DNA of 64,000 nt from NCBI GenBank assembly GCA_028690035.1, contig JAQVCA010000002.1, positions 62,001-126,000 of the forward strand, written 5' to 3'. Source of the stretch: Comamonas sp. (GTDB lineage Bacteria > Pseudomonadota > Gammaproteobacteria > Burkholderiales > Burkholderiaceae_C). Shown here piece by piece: positions 63,164 to 64,000 of this stretch (position 1 is the stretch's first letter; each line of letters opens with the position of its first letter). The notes under the pieces were generated by a model. That model saw only the letters and a list, made by a program, of their open reading frames with translations, searched no databases and was not told the origin of the DNA. The position numbers and the translations under genes are program-made.

Positions 63164-64000
63164 ATGACCGACAAACTCACCACCGCATCCGTCCTGGCCT
63201 TTGAACGCAAGCTCGACCCCTCCGACGCCGTATTCCACGCAGGCCGCTGGGACGACCGCGCCAACTCGCACGCATGGCAGCCCGTGGTTGTGCGTGAGAA
63301 ATCTGTGCGCGGCACCATCAGCAACCGCCTCAAGGCCAAAGACCAAGACCCAGCCAAGCTGGACGCCGCCATCGAAAACCCCAACCTGCAAACCGTGGAC
63401 GTGGCCGCCCTGCCCGCCGAGGCCGACACGCTCAAAGTGCAATTCACCCTGCGCGTGCTGGGCGGTGCGGGCACGCCCTCGGCCTGCAACAGCGCGGCCT
63501 ACCGCACCAAGCTACTGGCCACCGTGCAGGGCTATGTGCAGCAACATGGCTTTGGCGAGCTGGCGCGGCGCTACGCCGCCAACCTGGCCAATGGCCGCTT
63601 TCTGTGGCGCAACCGCATGGGTGCCGAACAGGTGGAGGTCACCGTGGAGCACATGCAAAGCGGGCAGGCCAAAAAAATATGGTCTTTTAACGCTCTAGCC
63701 CTGAATACACGCGCGCTAGCAGCTATCAATCATGAAGCAGAAGGCCTGGCAGAACTCGGCCAAACCATTGCGGATGGGCTGGCCGGAACGCAGCATGTGC
63801 TGCTGCGGGTGACGGCCTTGGTGCGCCAAGGTGCGGGGCAAGAAGTCTTCCCATCGCAAGAGCTGATTCTGGACAAGGCCAGCGCAGGCAAAAGCAAAAC
63901 GCTGTACAGCGTGGACGGCGTGGCAGCCATCCACTCGCAAAAAATCGGCAACGCCATCCGCACCATCGACACCTGGTACGAAGGTGCCGACGAACTCGGC
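63164..64000 (+). CDS. csy3: Type I-F Cascade backbone subunit Csy3 (Cas7f), 3' end beyond window
   Basis: 279 codons present of about 340. [20 protein letters not shown] at the N-terminus, then [49 protein letters not shown] and [14 protein letters not shown]. Six copies coat the crRNA. csy4 (crRNA endonuclease) and the CRISPR array are expected just beyond the right edge. A palindromic repeat fragment is found in frame at 63680-63731. Confidence 0.95.
   Translation, partial: MTDKLTTASVLAFERKLDPSDAVFHAGRWDDRANSHAWQPVVVREKSVRGTISNRLKAKDQDPAKLDAAIENPNLQTVDVAALPAEADTLKVQFTLRVLGGAGTPSACNSAAYRTKLLATVQGYVQQHGFGELARRYAANLANGRFLWRNRMGAEQVEVTVEHMQSGQAKKIWSFNALALNTRALAAINHEAEGLAELGQTIADGLAGTQHVLLRVTALVRQGAGQEVFPSQELILDKASAGKSKTLYSVDGVAAIHSQKIGNAIRTIDTWYEGADELG
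63680..63731 (+). repeat. Palindromic repeat fragment inside csy3
   Basis: GCGCGCTAGCAGCTATCAAT is the right arm of the family; upstream TTAACGCTCTAGCCC is a related stretch. It encodes [14 protein letters not shown] in the csy3 frame without a stop. Confidence 0.6.

Noticed and set aside
56004-64000. CRISPR array within the window
   Set aside because: No regularly spaced 28-bp repeats were found on either side of cas1 or between cas genes; the array is expected beyond csy4, outside the window.

Overview
The window is about 64 kb of a beta-proteobacterial chromosome, most likely Comamonadaceae (Acidovorax/Comamonas/Simplicispira relatives); the genus cannot be fixed from sequence alone. The evidence is the gene orders rpsB-tsf-pyrH-frr-uppS-cdsA-dxr and tRNA-Leu-tig-clpP-clpX-lon, the hpnCDE squalene genes, and a family of intergenic palindromes with AGCTGCTTGCGCT / AGCGCTAGCAGCT arms that I associate with this family. 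Both window edges cut genes: dxr at the left and csy3 at the right.

Layout. 1-6.3 kb (minus strand): translation/UMP kinase/lipid/isoprenoid operon. 6.3-10.9 kb: NAD(P)HX repair enzyme, then a Cache-PAS-GGDEF-EAL protein. 10.9-13.8 kb: rnr divergent from three tRNA-Leu(CAG) genes. 13.9-21 kb: DUF349 protein, LD-carboxypeptidase with a His-rich tail, a TadA-hydrolase fusion, and an RlhA-like U32 protein. 21.2-24.7 kb: three identical tRNA-Asn genes in a 100-bp tandem, both N-degron leucyl-transferases (aat, bpt), an IclR regulator and an unrecognised acidic protein. 24.7-31.5 kb: Leu/Gly/Cys/Gly tRNAs, then lon, clpX, clpP, tig and another tRNA-Leu. 31.7-39.3 kb: hpnC, a DUF3334-like gene, hpnD, hpnE, then an RsbQ-type hydrolase overlapping a multi-PAS diguanylate cyclase. 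39.3-42.2 kb: DUF2788-like protein, rhodanese, YeeE/YedE thiosulfate-type transporter and a small membrane protein. 42.2-44.3 kb: DUF2132, DUF4276 (Toprim-like) and AAA ATPase in an overlapping operon, a candidate defence module. 44.4-49.3 kb: MacA-MacB-type tripartite efflux with an outer-membrane lipoprotein. 49.3-56 kb: tsaD, DUF937 protein, rpsU, yqeY, EamA transporter, pmbA, darP/yjgA, mog. 56-64 kb: type I-F CRISPR-Cas operon cas1-cas3-csy1-csy2-csy3 (the last partial); csy4 and any CRISPR array would lie beyond the right edge.

The genes work in recognisable groups: core translation and isoprenoid/phospholipid synthesis at the left, proteostasis (trigger factor, ClpXP, Lon, plus Aat/Bpt that feed the Leu/N-degron route) in the centre, squalene synthesis next to a small-molecule-sensing c-di-GMP module, sulfur uptake/transfer, and defence at the right. 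The main unexplained signals are fragments of the intergenic palindrome lying in frame inside cas3, csy3 and dxr, the ATPase/DUF4276 pair, and tandem-repeat slippage sites (a tiny frameshifted ORF before rpsU, and the tsaD C-terminus).
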